Of a DNA stretch of 64,000 nucleotides, positions 26,961 through 35,973 are shown in pieces (position 1 is the first letter of the stretch; each line of letters begins with the position of its first letter). The DNA comes from Pseudoalteromonas piscicida (lineage in GTDB: Bacteria > Pseudomonadota > Gammaproteobacteria > Enterobacterales > Alteromonadaceae). The stretch covers positions 1 to 64,000 of the forward strand of contig NZ_NKHF01000098.1 of NCBI RefSeq assembly GCF_002744175.1, read 5' to 3'. Under the pieces are notes generated by a model. The model made no database searches and was not told the origin of the DNA. It saw only the letters and a list, made by a program, of their open reading frames with translations. The position numbers were made by a program, and so were the translations under genes.

Positions 26961-28214
26961 ATGGATTATTTCAATTATCAAAACGGCGAACTATTCGCTG
27001 AAGACGTTGCCATTAATACGATAGCTGAGCAATATGGTACACCTTGCTATGTGTATTCAAAAAAGACCTTAACGCGGCATTATCACGCTTTTACGGATGC
27101 TGCAGCTGGCCACCCTCATTTAGTTTGTTATGCTGTAAAAGCGAATTCCAATATCGCAGTACTGAATGTATTAGCTCAGCTTGGCTCTGGTTTTGATATC
27201 GTCTCAAAGGGCGAGCTTGCTCGAGTGCTCAAAGCCGGTGGCGACCCGCAAAAAGTCGTATTTTCCGGTGTCGCAAAAACCGAAGACGAGATCGCCTTTG
27301 CGCTTGAAACTGGCATAAAATGTTTTAATGTGGAGTCCATTGCAGAACTTCACCGCATTAGTGCCGTAGCCACTCGACTGGATAAGACTGCGCCGATTTC
27401 ATTACGTGTAAACCCAGATATCGACGCCAAAACACACCCCTATATTTCCACGGGCTTAAAAGAAAACAAATTCGGTATTGATATCAAAGCTGCTTTTGAT
27501 GCCTACCAGCTGGCCTATGCCCTGCCGGGGTTGAAAGTGGTTGGTATCGACTTCCATATTGGTTCTCAGCTAGTTGAAGTTAACCCATTTTTAGCAGCTC
27601 TAGATAAAGTTCTCGCATTGATCACACAATTAGAAAAAGCGGGCATTTGTTTGCATCATTTAGATATCGGCGGAGGCCTTGGCGTACCGTATGATGGTGA
27701 AAAGCCACCACATCCTAGTGCTTATGCCGCTGAAATCAAAGCAAGATTAGCACCGTTTAATAATTTAGAGCTCATCTTTGAACCAGGCCGTGCAATTGCC
27801 GCTAATGCCGGCGTGTTAGTGACTAAGGTTGAGTTTATTAAGCCCACGGAGCATAAGCATTTTGCCATTGTGGATGCGGGAATGAACGATATGCTGCGTC
27901 CGTCGCTCTACCAAGCTTGGCAAAACATCGTCCCTGTGAGACCACGGGACGATGTTGCAGCCATCAATTATGATGTGGTTGGCCCTGTATGTGAAACTGG
28001 CGACTTTTTAGGAAAAGACCGAGTACTAAAAATCAAAGCGGGAGATTTACTCGTGCAGCGCAGTGCTGGCGCCTATGGCTTTACCATGAGTTCAAATTAC
28101 AACTCACGTCCACGCTGTGCCGAAGTCATGGTTGATAATGGCCAGCACCATTTGGTTCGTCAACGGGAGCCACTAGAATCTTTGTGGCAATATGAACAAT
28201 TATTACCACAATAA
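26961..28214 (+). CDS. lysA: Diaminopimelate decarboxylase
   Basis: This 417-residue protein is placed at ATG 26961, one base after the lptM stop and with GGAG upstream; the frame stays open further upstream only through lptM. It has the PLP lysine in YAVKANSN (near residue 60), the glycine-rich phosphate-binding GGGLGVPY segment, and CETGDFLGKDR with the active-site Cys at the subunit interface. It makes L-lysine from meso-diaminopimelate, the last step of the pathway in which DapF supplies the substrate. A perfect 11-bp inverted repeat lies in the coding region at 27924-27956. Confidence 0.96.
   Translation: MDYFNYQNGELFAEDVAINTIAEQYGTPCYVYSKKTLTRHYHAFTDAAAGHPHLVCYAVKANSNIAVLNVLAQLGSGFDIVSKGELARVLKAGGDPQKVVFSGVAKTEDEIAFALETGIKCFNVESIAELHRISAVATRLDKTAPISLRVNPDIDAKTHPYISTGLKENKFGIDIKAAFDAYQLAYALPGLKVVGIDFHIGSQLVEVNPFLAALDKVLALITQLEKAGICLHHLDIGGGLGVPYDGEKPPHPSAYAAEIKARLAPFNNLELIFEPGRAIAANAGVLVTKVEFIKPTEHKHFAIVDAGMNDMLRPSLYQAWQNIVPVRPRDDVAAINYDVVGPVCETGDFLGKDRVLKIKAGDLLVQRSAGAYGFTMSSNYNSRPRCAEVMVDNGQHHLVRQREPLESLWQYEQLLPQ
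27924..27956 (+). repeat. Perfect inverted repeat inside lysA
   Basis: AACATCGTCCC (27924-27934) and GGGACGATGTT (27946-27956) form a perfect 11-bp stem. GTG and CAC inside the loop can extend it. This is strong for a coding region. Confidence 0.6.
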
Positions 28215-28220
28215 TCCGAT

Positions 28221-28287
28221 ATGGATACGTCCGAGAGGGATAACACTCGGCTTAACATTAAGTCGCTTCCCTCGTTGAGGTATCCAT
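28221..28287 (+). repeat. Nested inverted repeat between lysA and dapF
   Basis: ATGGATAC (28221-28228) pairs with GTATCCAT (28280-28287). Inside it, GAGGGA (28235-28240) can pair with TCCCTC (28268-28273), or alternatively CCGAG (28231-28235) with CTCGG (28246-28250). No T-run follows, so it looks more like an RNA structure or processing site than a terminator. Confidence 0.5.
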
Positions 28288-28341
28288 GGCAAAGTATTAG
28301 CAAAGTGAGGCCATGGTTTTATACCAAAAGATAACCACTCT

Positions 28342-29172
28342 ATGTTTATAAACTTTTCAAAAATGCATGGTTTAGGCAACGACTTTGTGGTGATTGATAA
28401 TGTCACCCAAAACGTGTTTTTGTCTCGAGACCAAATAAAAAAACTAGCAGATCGTCACTTTGGCATTGGCTTTGATCAGCTATTGATGGTTGAAGCGCCT
28501 TATTCCCCAGACTTAGATTTCCACTACCGTATTTTCAATGCTGATGGTAATGAGGTAGAGCAATGCGGTAATGGTGCCCGTTGTTTTGCCCGCTTTGTTC
28601 GCATGAAAGGCCTCACCAACAAGCACAAAGTGAGTGTCTCGACCAAAGGTGGCAACATCACACTGTATACCGAGAAAGACGGTCAAGTGACTGTGAATAT
28701 GGGCAAACCGAACTTTAATCCACAAGCCATTCCATTTCGTGCAAATAAGCAAGAGAACACCTATATTTTAAGAGCAGATGAGCACACCGTATTTTGCAGT
28801 ACCGTATCTATGGGCAACCCACATGGTGTGATAGTCGTAGATAGCGTGGAAACCGCAGATGTCGATACGCTGGGTCCGCTGCTTGAGCACCACGAACGAT
28901 TCCCACAAAAAGCCAATATTGGCTTTATGGAGATTATATCCCGTGAATACGTAAAATTACGGGTTTGGGAACGAGGTGCTGGTGAAACACTTGCCTGTGG
29001 CACGGGCGCATGTGCAGCTGTTGTCGCGGGGATAATGCAGGGCAAACTCGAAGAAACCGTCAGAGTCGACCTTCCTGGTGGAAGTCTACAAGTACGTTGG
29101 GGCGGACAGGGCCAGATAGTTAAGATGACCGGTCCCGCTGAGCATGTTTTTGATGGGCAAATTGCAATATGA
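28342..29172 (+). CDS. dapF: Diaminopimelate epimerase
   Basis: This 276-residue protein has both active-site cysteines in their family motifs: EQCGNGARC near residue 73 and ACGTGACAA near residue 218, plus the opening KMHGLGNDF. It interconverts LL- and meso-diaminopimelate for lysine and peptidoglycan synthesis. Length equals the E. coli enzyme (274). It overlaps the next gene by 4 bases (ATGA), starting a tight dapF-DUF484-xerC-yigB run. Confidence 0.97.
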   Translation: MFINFSKMHGLGNDFVVIDNVTQNVFLSRDQIKKLADRHFGIGFDQLLMVEAPYSPDLDFHYRIFNADGNEVEQCGNGARCFARFVRMKGLTNKHKVSVSTKGGNITLYTEKDGQVTVNMGKPNFNPQAIPFRANKQENTYILRADEHTVFCSTVSMGNPHGVIVVDSVETADVDTLGPLLEHHERFPQKANIGFMEIISREYVKLRVWERGAGETLACGTGACAAVVAGIMQGKLEETVRVDLPGGSLQVRWGGQGQIVKMTGPAEHVFDGQIAI

Positions 29173-29795
29173 CCAAAAAAGAAGCCAATTCAACAGAGCA
29201 GTTAGTCATCGACCACCTTAAAAAGCATCCTGATTTTCTGCTTCGCCACCCTTATGTGATGTTAGATTTGCAATTGCACCACCAGCAGCAAGGGTTGCCA
29301 AACTTAGCGTTGCACCAACAGCGCATGCTCCGTGATGAGGTAAGTGCACTACAGCAACAAATGAAAGAAATGCTTCATTACGCCAAAGCAAATGAACTGG
29401 TTTTCAAGCAGCTGAGCGAGTGCCAATTGGCAATTATGCGCTGCACCGAGATCAGCGCGATTAATCAGGCACTGGCACAGCGTTTTGAAGCACACCCAGA
29501 TGTTCAAGCGTGTAAGCTCATTGCCGTTGATGATGGCTATGCAGAGTTAATGGCAACCAAACTCGCCAAGAGCGATTGTTATTTGGGAAGAGTGAGCCAA
29601 CAAGTTGCAGCGCTACTGTTTGACGATATCGAGGTGGGCTCAGTGGCGCTATACCGTGTCGATGCGTCTGAGAAGGGACGCTTTATTTTAGCGTTTGCAA
29701 GTCGCTCTCCTGAACACTTTTCGCCCCAACACGACAACATGTTGATCACGGCCTTTATCCAAACCTTATCCTTAAAGCTCGAAGCGCTGGCATGA
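29169..29795 (+). CDS. DUF484 family protein (YigA-like)
   Basis: This 208-residue protein belongs to DUF484, with a short N-terminal helix region containing FLLRHP, a coiled stretch and a GAF-like C-terminal part (LAFASRSPEHF near the end). The family has no established function. It is fixed between dapF and xerC across gammaproteobacteria. Here it overlaps dapF and xerC by 4 bases each, implying translational coupling. Confidence 0.85.
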   Translation: MTKKEANSTEQLVIDHLKKHPDFLLRHPYVMLDLQLHHQQQGLPNLALHQQRMLRDEVSALQQQMKEMLHYAKANELVFKQLSECQLAIMRCTEISAINQALAQRFEAHPDVQACKLIAVDDGYAELMATKLAKSDCYLGRVSQQVAALLFDDIEVGSVALYRVDASEKGRFILAFASRSPEHFSPQHDNMLITAFIQTLSLKLEALA

Positions 29796-30715
29796 CTCAA
29801 ACGCCGCTGTCAGAACCTTGGCTTCAACCTGTAGATAGCTTTATGGCGTATCTTCGTCATGAAAAACATTATTCAGACCATACACTAACTCAATATAAAA
29901 CCCAGCTTATCCAAGCAGCTCAATATTTTTGTGACCACTCACCATCTTGGCTAGAGGTCAGTGGTGAACAGATCCGTCGCTACAGCATGAAGCTTCGCAG
30001 TCAAGATTACAGCCCCAGAACCATTAACCTAAAACTCAGCTGTATTCGAAGTTTATATAGGTTTCTCAAGCAAAAATCACAATCACAACAAGCACTCGTA
30101 AACCCAGCCCAAGGGATCCGTGGACCTAAGTTTCAACGACCGCTACCAAAGAACCTTGATGTCGACCAAATGGGACAGCTACTAGAAATTCAACCTGAAG
30201 ATGCTTTAGCGGTGCGTGACAAAGCCATGATGGAATTAATGTACTCTAGTGGTTTACGATTAAGCGAGCTCGTTGGCGCAAATCTCTTGGATGTTAAAGA
30301 CGGTGAAATACGCGTACTGGGTAAAGGTGGAAAAGAGCGCGTTGTGCCTGTAGGCAAAAAAGCGCTCAAGGCATTGGATGATTGGCTCCAGCTCAGAGCG
30401 CAATTTGCTTCCCCAGAAGAGCCTGCGCTTTTTGTGAGTAAATTAAAACGCCGAATAAGCCCTCGCCATGTCCGCGCGAGAATGAAAGAATGGGGGTTAA
30501 AACAAGGGGTGAGTACCCCCATCCATCCCCACAAGCTCAGACACTCCTTCGCGAGTCACATGTTAGAGTCCAGCGGCGATCTACGCGCTGTTCAAGAAAT
30601 GTTAGGGCATGCGAGTTTATCGGCTACGCAGGTCTACACCCATTTAGATTTCCAACATTTAGCAAAAGTGTATGATAGCGCTCACCCCAGAGCGAAAAAG
30701 CAAAAAGACGAGTGA
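29792..30715 (+). CDS. xerC: Site-specific tyrosine recombinase XerC
   Basis: This 307-residue tyrosine recombinase has a SAM-like N-terminal DNA-binding domain and the catalytic set in order: Arg in SSGLRLSEL, Lys in GKGGKER, HKLRHSFASHML (His-x-x-Arg), His in GHASLSATQ and the Tyr nucleophile in VYTHLD. XerC acts with XerD at dif to resolve chromosome dimers. The location in the dapF cluster identifies it as XerC rather than an integron or phage integrase. Confidence 0.96.
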   Translation: MTQTPLSEPWLQPVDSFMAYLRHEKHYSDHTLTQYKTQLIQAAQYFCDHSPSWLEVSGEQIRRYSMKLRSQDYSPRTINLKLSCIRSLYRFLKQKSQSQQALVNPAQGIRGPKFQRPLPKNLDVDQMGQLLEIQPEDALAVRDKAMMELMYSSGLRLSELVGANLLDVKDGEIRVLGKGGKERVVPVGKKALKALDDWLQLRAQFASPEEPALFVSKLKRRISPRHVRARMKEWGLKQGVSTPIHPHKLRHSFASHMLESSGDLRAVQEMLGHASLSATQVYTHLDFQHLAKVYDSAHPRAKKQKDE

Positions 30716-30717
30716 CT

Positions 30718-31419
30718 ATGCGATTTAATAAGTCCATTGCAAACATCAAGGCCATCAGTTTTGATTTAGACGATACCCTTTACGACAACAGACCAATCAT
30801 CATTGCTGCGGTTGAAGCAATGAACGCACACCTAAGCACCATCCCCGAATGGCAAGCTAAAGGAGGATCATATTGGCTTGAGTGTCGTAACGCAGTGCTA
30901 AAACAAAATAGTAAACTTGCCGAGGATGTCACGCGCTGGCGCCAAGTTGCGCTTGAATGGGGCTTTAGCACGTTGGGTTTCAACACAGCTAGAAGCAAAC
31001 AAGAAGCACAGCGCGCTTATCAAGCTTTTGCGGACGCCCGCAGTAATATTACAGTTAGCGACGCTGTTATCAAACTACTCGCCCAGCTGCGCCAGCAGTA
31101 TCACATCATTGCTATTACCAATGGCAATGTCGAGGTCGAAAAGTTTAACCTAAGAGACAGTTTTGACTTAGTACTTCGCGCTGGTATTGATGGCCGTGCA
31201 AAGCCTCACCCTGAGCTATATCATCTTGCTTGTCAGCATTTTGATATCACCCCAAGTCAGTTACTCCATGTCGGCGATAGTTTAGATACCGATGTTCAAG
31301 GCGCACATCGCGCGGGGTGCGCAAGCGTATGGCTTCGTAATGACTTCGCTCAATATCAGTACAAAGGATTGGCCAATTTGGAAATAGATGACATACAGAT
31401 GTTAAAAAACATGATGTAA
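30718..31419 (+). CDS. yigB: HAD-superfamily hydrolase (YigB type)
   Basis: This protein of about 233 residues has the HAD motifs I (SFDLDDTLYDN, nucleophile Asp and acid Asp), II (ITNGN), III Lys (GRAKPHPELY) and IV (HVGDSLDTDVQGA). E. coli YigB dephosphorylates FMN, among other substrates. The gene follows xerC as in E. coli, with its start 2 bases after the xerC stop; a GTG 6 bases earlier is an alternative. FMN hydrolase activity is inferred from the orthologue's position. Confidence 0.88.
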   Translation: MRFNKSIANIKAISFDLDDTLYDNRPIIIAAVEAMNAHLSTIPEWQAKGGSYWLECRNAVLKQNSKLAEDVTRWRQVALEWGFSTLGFNTARSKQEAQRAYQAFADARSNITVSDAVIKLLAQLRQQYHIIAITNGNVEVEKFNLRDSFDLVLRAGIDGRAKPHPELYHLACQHFDITPSQLLHVGDSLDTDVQGAHRAGCASVWLRNDFAQYQYKGLANLEIDDIQMLKNMM

Positions 31420-31503
31420 TGTTTCTATTCATGCGGTTGCATTCGGTGCTCGAATAACGTACTAATATTGACTTCCAAAAAACGATAATAATGGAAGTGA
31501 AAT

Positions 31504-33015
31504 ATGTCATCACAGGACACAACAAGTGACACAGGCTTTTTTGGTCATCCAAAAGGTCTGTTTACACTGTTTCTCACCGAGATGTGGGAGCGAATGAGTT
31601 ATTATGGCATGCGTGCCATGTTAGTGCTTTTCATGACGGCAACCTTACAACAAGAAGGCCTTGGTTTTACTGTCGCATCTGCAGCCGCAATCTATGGTCT
31701 TTATACCGGTTCAGTGTATTTCTTAGGGTTACCTGGCGGATGGATAGCCGACCGCCTGCTTGGTGGTCAACGCGCGGTTTGGTACGGCGGGATCATCATC
31801 ATGTGTGGCCACATTATTCTCGCCATTCCTAGCGAGTTTTCTTTTTTTGTGGGCCTTATCTTTGTTGCCAGTGGTACGGGCTTATTAAAGCCAAACATCA
31901 GTGCCATGGTTGGGCAGCTCTATAATGATGAGGATAATCGTCGTGACAGTGGTTACGCCATTTATTACATGGGGATCAATTTAGGCTCTGTGATTGGTTA
32001 TATGGTTTGCGGCTACTTTATGGAAAATGTCGGCTGGCACTGGGCCTTTGGCGCAGCGGCTGTCGGTATGGCAGTCGGTCTTATCACGTATCGTTTAACA
32101 GGCAAACATATTGCCACTGTCGGTAACGAGCCAACTAACCCCATGAAAGGAAAAGAGAGCGTAAAAGCATGGAGTGCTATAGGCCTTGCAATTGCGGCTG
32201 TCGCAGCAGTTACCATTGCTGCATTTACTGGCGTACTCGTGATAAACCCTGTGGTACTGGCAAAGTATGTAGCCTTCGCTTTCACCATTACGTTTTTCTT
32301 GTACTATGGTTATATCTACTTTGCTGGAAACCTAGATGAAAATGAAAAGCGCCGAATGTGGGCTCTCTTTTTGGTTTGCGTTGCCTCTACCTGCTTTTGG
32401 TCTGGCTTTGAGCAAGCTGGCTCTTCGCTTAACCTCTTTGCTCGTGATTATACGGACCGCTTAATAGGCAGCTTTAGTATTCCCACAGCTTGGTTTCAAT
32501 CTGCCAACGCCTTTTTCATTATTATCTTATCACCTTTCTTTGCAGCGCTTTGGATTAACCTAGCCAAGCGTATGATCACCCCAACCTACAGCGTAAAATG
32601 TGCAATTGGTCTGATCATCATGGCAAGTGGGTTTATTGTGATGTTTTTTGCTTCACAGTACGCCGCACAAGGCCTGCAAGTTGCACCTATGTGGTTAATT
32701 ACTACCTACTTTTTACATACGGTGGGCGAGCTGTGTCTAAGCCCAGTCGCATTGAGTGCGGTCAGTAAACTGTCACCAAAACGTTTTGCTGGACAAATGA
32801 TGGGGGTCTTTGTACTGACTTACTCTATCGGTAATATATTCTCAGGCCTGTTGGCTGGCAGCTTCGACCCTAATAATATTGAAGACTTACCAAATCTGTA
32901 CCTGCAAATTGCCCTGTTTACGATTGGTATTGGTGTCTTTGTTGGTGTACTTGGCTTAAAAACCAAACACTGGGAAAAACAACCAGAAAAACCACTAACA
33001 GAGCAAACCGCTTAA
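31504..33015 (+). CDS. POT/PTR-family proton-dependent oligopeptide transporter
   Basis: This 503-residue membrane protein has the POT motifs EMWERMSYYG near residue 26 (the E-x-x-E-R region for proton coupling) and YYMGINLGS (the PTR2 signature) near residue 155, with about 14 hydrophobic segments. It imports di- and tripeptides with protons across the inner membrane. The start follows GGAAGTGAAAT, and a hairpin lies just after the stop. No operon partners. Confidence 0.92.
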   Translation: MSSQDTTSDTGFFGHPKGLFTLFLTEMWERMSYYGMRAMLVLFMTATLQQEGLGFTVASAAAIYGLYTGSVYFLGLPGGWIADRLLGGQRAVWYGGIIIMCGHIILAIPSEFSFFVGLIFVASGTGLLKPNISAMVGQLYNDEDNRRDSGYAIYYMGINLGSVIGYMVCGYFMENVGWHWAFGAAAVGMAVGLITYRLTGKHIATVGNEPTNPMKGKESVKAWSAIGLAIAAVAAVTIAAFTGVLVINPVVLAKYVAFAFTITFFLYYGYIYFAGNLDENEKRRMWALFLVCVASTCFWSGFEQAGSSLNLFARDYTDRLIGSFSIPTAWFQSANAFFIIILSPFFAALWINLAKRMITPTYSVKCAIGLIIMASGFIVMFFASQYAAQGLQVAPMWLITTYFLHTVGELCLSPVALSAVSKLSPKRFAGQMMGVFVLTYSIGNIFSGLLAGSFDPNNIEDLPNLYLQIALFTIGIGVFVGVLGLKTKHWEKQPEKPLTEQTA

Positions 33016-33022
33016 CTATCTT

Positions 33023-33052
33023 AAGATGTGGGAGTATGTACTCCTGCATCTT
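33023..33052 (+). terminator. Hairpin terminator of the peptide transporter gene
   Basis: AAGATG (33023-33028) with CATCTT (33047-33052), continued by GGAGT (33031-33035) with ACTCC (33040-33044) across a 2x2 internal mismatch. A short T-rich tail follows. Confidence 0.55.
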
Positions 33053-33068
33053 TCATCATTGTGATGAG

Positions 33069-33139
33069 TGAACTCGGAATAACAACTTGTTATCCAGCTG
33101 CTGCTATCCTAACTACTGCGTAAAATTGCTTGCAATAGG
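33069..33139 (+). repeat. Intergenic repeat, copy 3
   Basis: The sequence TGAACTCGGAATAAC...TAACTACTGCG...TTGCTTGCAATAGG matches the copy at 60839-60916 at roughly four bases in five by eye. It fills part of the gap before the RmlD-like gene. No gene is seen in the remaining intergenic sequence. Confidence 0.65.
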
Positions 33140-33313
33140 GCAGTGCTTGATCATCGATTTATTCTAACTAAAAACCTCTACGCGCTCATAGACTGGATCC
33201 TACCGTTTGACTGTATCTCTCGATGAATTTATTGCACCGCAATTAGCACTGTAATACCGTTTTCTCACTAATTTTGTTACTGTACAAGCTCTTTCAAAAA
33301 AGGATGCAGTTCT

Positions 33314-34186
33314 ATGTCTACAGTCATGATCACCGGTGCAACGGGCCTGCTTGGCCGAGCACTTTGCCAAGAGTTAAGTCGCGACCATGAAATCATTGGA
33401 TGTGGTTTTAGCCGCGCAGTCGCCCCCCTGCATAAACTGGATTTGGGCAACCATACTGAAGTGATTGAGTTTCTAGATACACATACACCGGATGTACTGA
33501 TCCATGCCGCCGCTGAGCGTAGGCCTGAGCAGTGTGAACATGACCAAGAGGCAACATTAGCACTTAACGTTGCCGCCACTGAGTTTTTAGCCGCCGCTTG
33601 TAAAGCGCGTCATATTCGCTTTATTTTTATTAGCACGGATTATGTCTTTGACGGTACTTCAGCCCCTTATGCAGAAAACGCCGTCACTAACCCAGTGAAT
33701 TTTTATGGCAAAACCAAACAAGCAGCTGAGCGTGCTATTGCTGCCAACAGCAGCGCCCATACCATCGTCAGAGTACCTGTTTTATATGGTGAAGTGTTAA
33801 CACTAGCAGAGTCAGCAGTCACTGTGATTGCTAAGCAGCTTTTAGCTGATCCAGCCTCATGCCAAGACCACTGGGCGGTGCGTTATCCAACTCATGTCAA
33901 CGATATTGCACTGACACTCAATGACCTGTTGCAGCACCCAGATACCACTGGAGTTATCCATATCAGTGGTGATCAAGCGTTGACCAAATATGAGATGGCC
34001 CTAGTGATGGCTGACGTACTACAACTGCCAACTGAGAAGATTATCCCGCTAAGTCAGCCAAGTACAGACGCCATCAGACCCAAAGACTGCGCACTGCAAG
34101 ATACTAAGCTACGTCAGCTAAACATTAGCCACCAGCGCGACTTTGCTACGGCTATTCGTGAGGTACTTGGCAAACACATAAATTAA
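33314..34186 (+). CDS. RmlD-like NAD(P)-dependent sugar-nucleotide reductase (extended SDR)
   Basis: This 290-residue protein has the extended-SDR Rossmann motif TGATGLLG at residues 8-15, STDYVFDG near 110 and the catalytic YGKTK near 135. This pattern is that of dTDP-4-dehydrorhamnose reductase (RmlD) and its relatives, including the MAT2B-like proteins. There are no other rhamnose or polysaccharide genes nearby, so a role in dTDP-rhamnose synthesis is doubtful and the substrate is unknown. Confidence 0.8.
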   Translation: MSTVMITGATGLLGRALCQELSRDHEIIGCGFSRAVAPLHKLDLGNHTEVIEFLDTHTPDVLIHAAAERRPEQCEHDQEATLALNVAATEFLAAACKARHIRFIFISTDYVFDGTSAPYAENAVTNPVNFYGKTKQAAERAIAANSSAHTIVRVPVLYGEVLTLAESAVTVIAKQLLADPASCQDHWAVRYPTHVNDIALTLNDLLQHPDTTGVIHISGDQALTKYEMALVMADVLQLPTEKIIPLSQPSTDAIRPKDCALQDTKLRQLNISHQRDFATAIREVLGKHIN

Positions 34187-34188
34187 AT

Positions 34189-34494
34189 TCAGAACAAGTC
34201 ATTACGACCAAAGGGCACCTCTAGCGTATTGTGATTACCAGACACTGGGTGCCCAATCATTTCGTCATAGGCACTTTGGTGCCTAATCACCATTTCCATA
34301 TATGCAATATCCACCATACGCTTTTGAATTTGTAATGGGTTATGCGCTTTTATAAACTCACCATTTTCCTCTGTAACATAGGATTCTACGTTATTGATCA
34401 ATACACTGACTTGGTAAAGCGCCAAGTCTATCGAGTGTACAATCACCTTTTGCAGTGGTTGATGTTGCTTTAGCTTAGAAAACGGAATTGCCAT
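34189..34494 (-). CDS. Small conserved protein resembling DUF6482
   Basis: About 101 residues when started at ATG 34494, which has GGGAG eight bases upstream; a GTG 51 bases further upstream lacks such a site. The product contains HSIDLALYQVSVLIN and a His-rich, polar C-terminal half (HQSAYDEMIGHP), with no signal peptide or membrane segment. The resemblance to DUF6482 is from memory and unverified. It lies tail-to-tail with the RmlD-like gene and divergent from the pseudouridine synthase. Confidence 0.6.
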   Translation of the reverse strand: MAIPFSKLKQHQPLQKVIVHSIDLALYQVSVLINNVESYVTEENGEFIKAHNPLQIQKRMVDIAYMEMVIRHQSAYDEMIGHPVSGNHNTLEVPFGRNDLF

Positions 34495-34573
34495 CGGTAC
34501 TCCCAGTACATAGATCCAAACGCTCAGTTGCTCTACAATACGCACTGTTGTTAATAAATGATCATTGTCATCT

Positions 34574-35293
34574 ATGTCCTATCCCATGCGCTTGGCCAAG
34601 TATCTCAGTCACTGTGGTATCTGTTCCAGACGACAAGCCTCTCGCTTAATTGATGCAGGTCGCGTATCGGTCAACGGCCGACCAGCGAATCATATTGATC
34701 ATGTAGATCTCACCGATGATATTATCGTGGATAGCCAACCTGTGGCTGCTCCACAGGCTAGAAGACTCTTTGTGTATCACAAACCTGTAGGAATAGACTG
34801 CAAAGTAAACCCTAATGACCCCACAAGCATCTATCATGTGCTCCCACAATCATGCCGAGTTTATCCAATTGGCCGATTAGATAAAGACAGTCGAGGGTTA
34901 TTATTGCTCACCAATGATGGCGCACTCTGTCAGCAACTTATACACCCAGACCACCATCAAGAAAAAGAATACGAAGTACAGGTTGATAAACCATTGGATG
35001 CTGGCTTTTGTCAAACCATGGCTCAAGGGGTGCCGGTAAAAGGACAAATAACTCTACCTTGCCGCGTAGAGCAGATAGCGCGTGACCGCTTTAGGATCAT
35101 TTTGCGCCAAGGTCTTAATCGCCAGATCAGAAGAATGGCACACTACTGTGGGTATCGCGTTATTGATTTATATCGTGTGCGCATAGCCAACCTAACCTTA
35201 ACGGAGTTACAAGTCGAGCGCGCAGAAATCAAAGAAATTCCTCCAAGCTTACTGCAACTAACGCCCAACGCTACAGGCCACACACCACAATAA
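34574..35293 (+). CDS. RsuA/RluB/RluF-family pseudouridine synthase
   Basis: About 239 residues. An N-terminal S4 RNA-binding domain (RLAKYLSHCGICSRRQASRLI) is followed by the RsuA-type catalytic domain with the active Asp in GRLDKDSRGLLLLTNDG and the NRQIRRM motif. It isomerises uridine to pseudouridine in rRNA or tRNA. The Gly-Ile-Asp-Cys start of the catalytic domain and the size suggest RluF-like (23S U2604) activity, but RsuA, RluB and RluE cannot be separated by eye. ATG 34574 is assumed; TTG 34565 and ATG 34586 are possible. The 3' end overlaps the MAPEG gene by 23 bases. Confidence 0.85.
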   Translation: MSYPMRLAKYLSHCGICSRRQASRLIDAGRVSVNGRPANHIDHVDLTDDIIVDSQPVAAPQARRLFVYHKPVGIDCKVNPNDPTSIYHVLPQSCRVYPIGRLDKDSRGLLLLTNDGALCQQLIHPDHHQEKEYEVQVDKPLDAGFCQTMAQGVPVKGQITLPCRVEQIARDRFRIILRQGLNRQIRRMAHYCGYRVIDLYRVRIANLTLTELQVERAEIKEIPPSLLQLTPNATGHTPQ

Positions 35294-35657
35294 TTGCAAT
35301 CGCGCAGCCCAACCCTAACGCCCAAACAATAGAACGCAAAACATCAATATTAGCCCAATACAAAACACAATATAACGCGCGTGCCACAATGTGCCCAATG
35401 GCTAACCATTCAATAAGTGGAGTGTAAGTTTGTGTACCAAAAGCCACCGCTAAAGCCACGGCAAATACAGCTAATGACTCAAAACAATTTTGATGTGCAG
35501 CTAAGGCTCGAGCTCCAAGCCCAGTCAGCTTCTTTTGCTGTTCTCGCGGGTGTTTATTGTCATACCCGCCTTCTCGATTCATGGCTACAGCCACAGGAAT
35601 TTTGGCAAAATAAGGCAGTAAAATAGCTAGAATGGCGCAAATGATAAGAATACCCAC
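35271..35657 (-). CDS. MAPEG-family integral membrane protein
   Basis: I start this at GTG 35657 because AAGGAG lies six bases upstream; the extension to 35771 would add an atypical soluble segment. The resulting 128 residues have four hydrophobic segments and the MAPEG-like AAHQNCFESLAVFAVALA motif and GHIVARALYCVLYWANI. Eukaryotic MAPEG proteins act on eicosanoids and glutathione; bacterial ones of this size are uncharacterised. Convergent overlap with the pseudouridine synthase gene. Confidence 0.82.
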   Translation of the reverse strand: MGILIICAILAILLPYFAKIPVAVAMNREGGYDNKHPREQQKKLTGLGARALAAHQNCFESLAVFAVALAVAFGTQTYTPLIEWLAIGHIVARALYCVLYWANIDVLRSIVWALGLGCAIAIIVVCGL

Positions 35658-35973
35658 AAGACACTCCTTGACCCTTTTAAATTCTCTATTCTCAGTAGAG
35701 CAGAATAGCGACCAAAAGAAAAGCCATAAGTCGGTTTGCAAACCTCTACCTATGGCCCAATTTCGTAGCATCAGCCTTTATCATAGCGTAAGTTTGAGAT
35801 TTTAAAATGTGGCAAATTGTCGCACCAGTAAAATAGTCAGCATGAGTAGAAGAAGTACATGCAGTTTATTGAAACTACGTTGATTTATTTTCACTATCAA
35901 CACAATTAATTTACGCCAGCAAGCGCTTATCCGGTATGCTGAGCGACAACCATACTAATTTGAGTCGTATCAA

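Noticed and set aside
33314..34186. O-antigen or rhamnose gene cluster
   Set aside because: Only one RmlD-like gene is present, with no rmlA, rmlB, rmlC or glycosyltransferase in the window.
35658..35771. A longer N-terminus for the MAPEG protein
   Set aside because: The extra residues are not MAPEG-like, and GTG 35657 has an AAGGAG sequence at good spacing.
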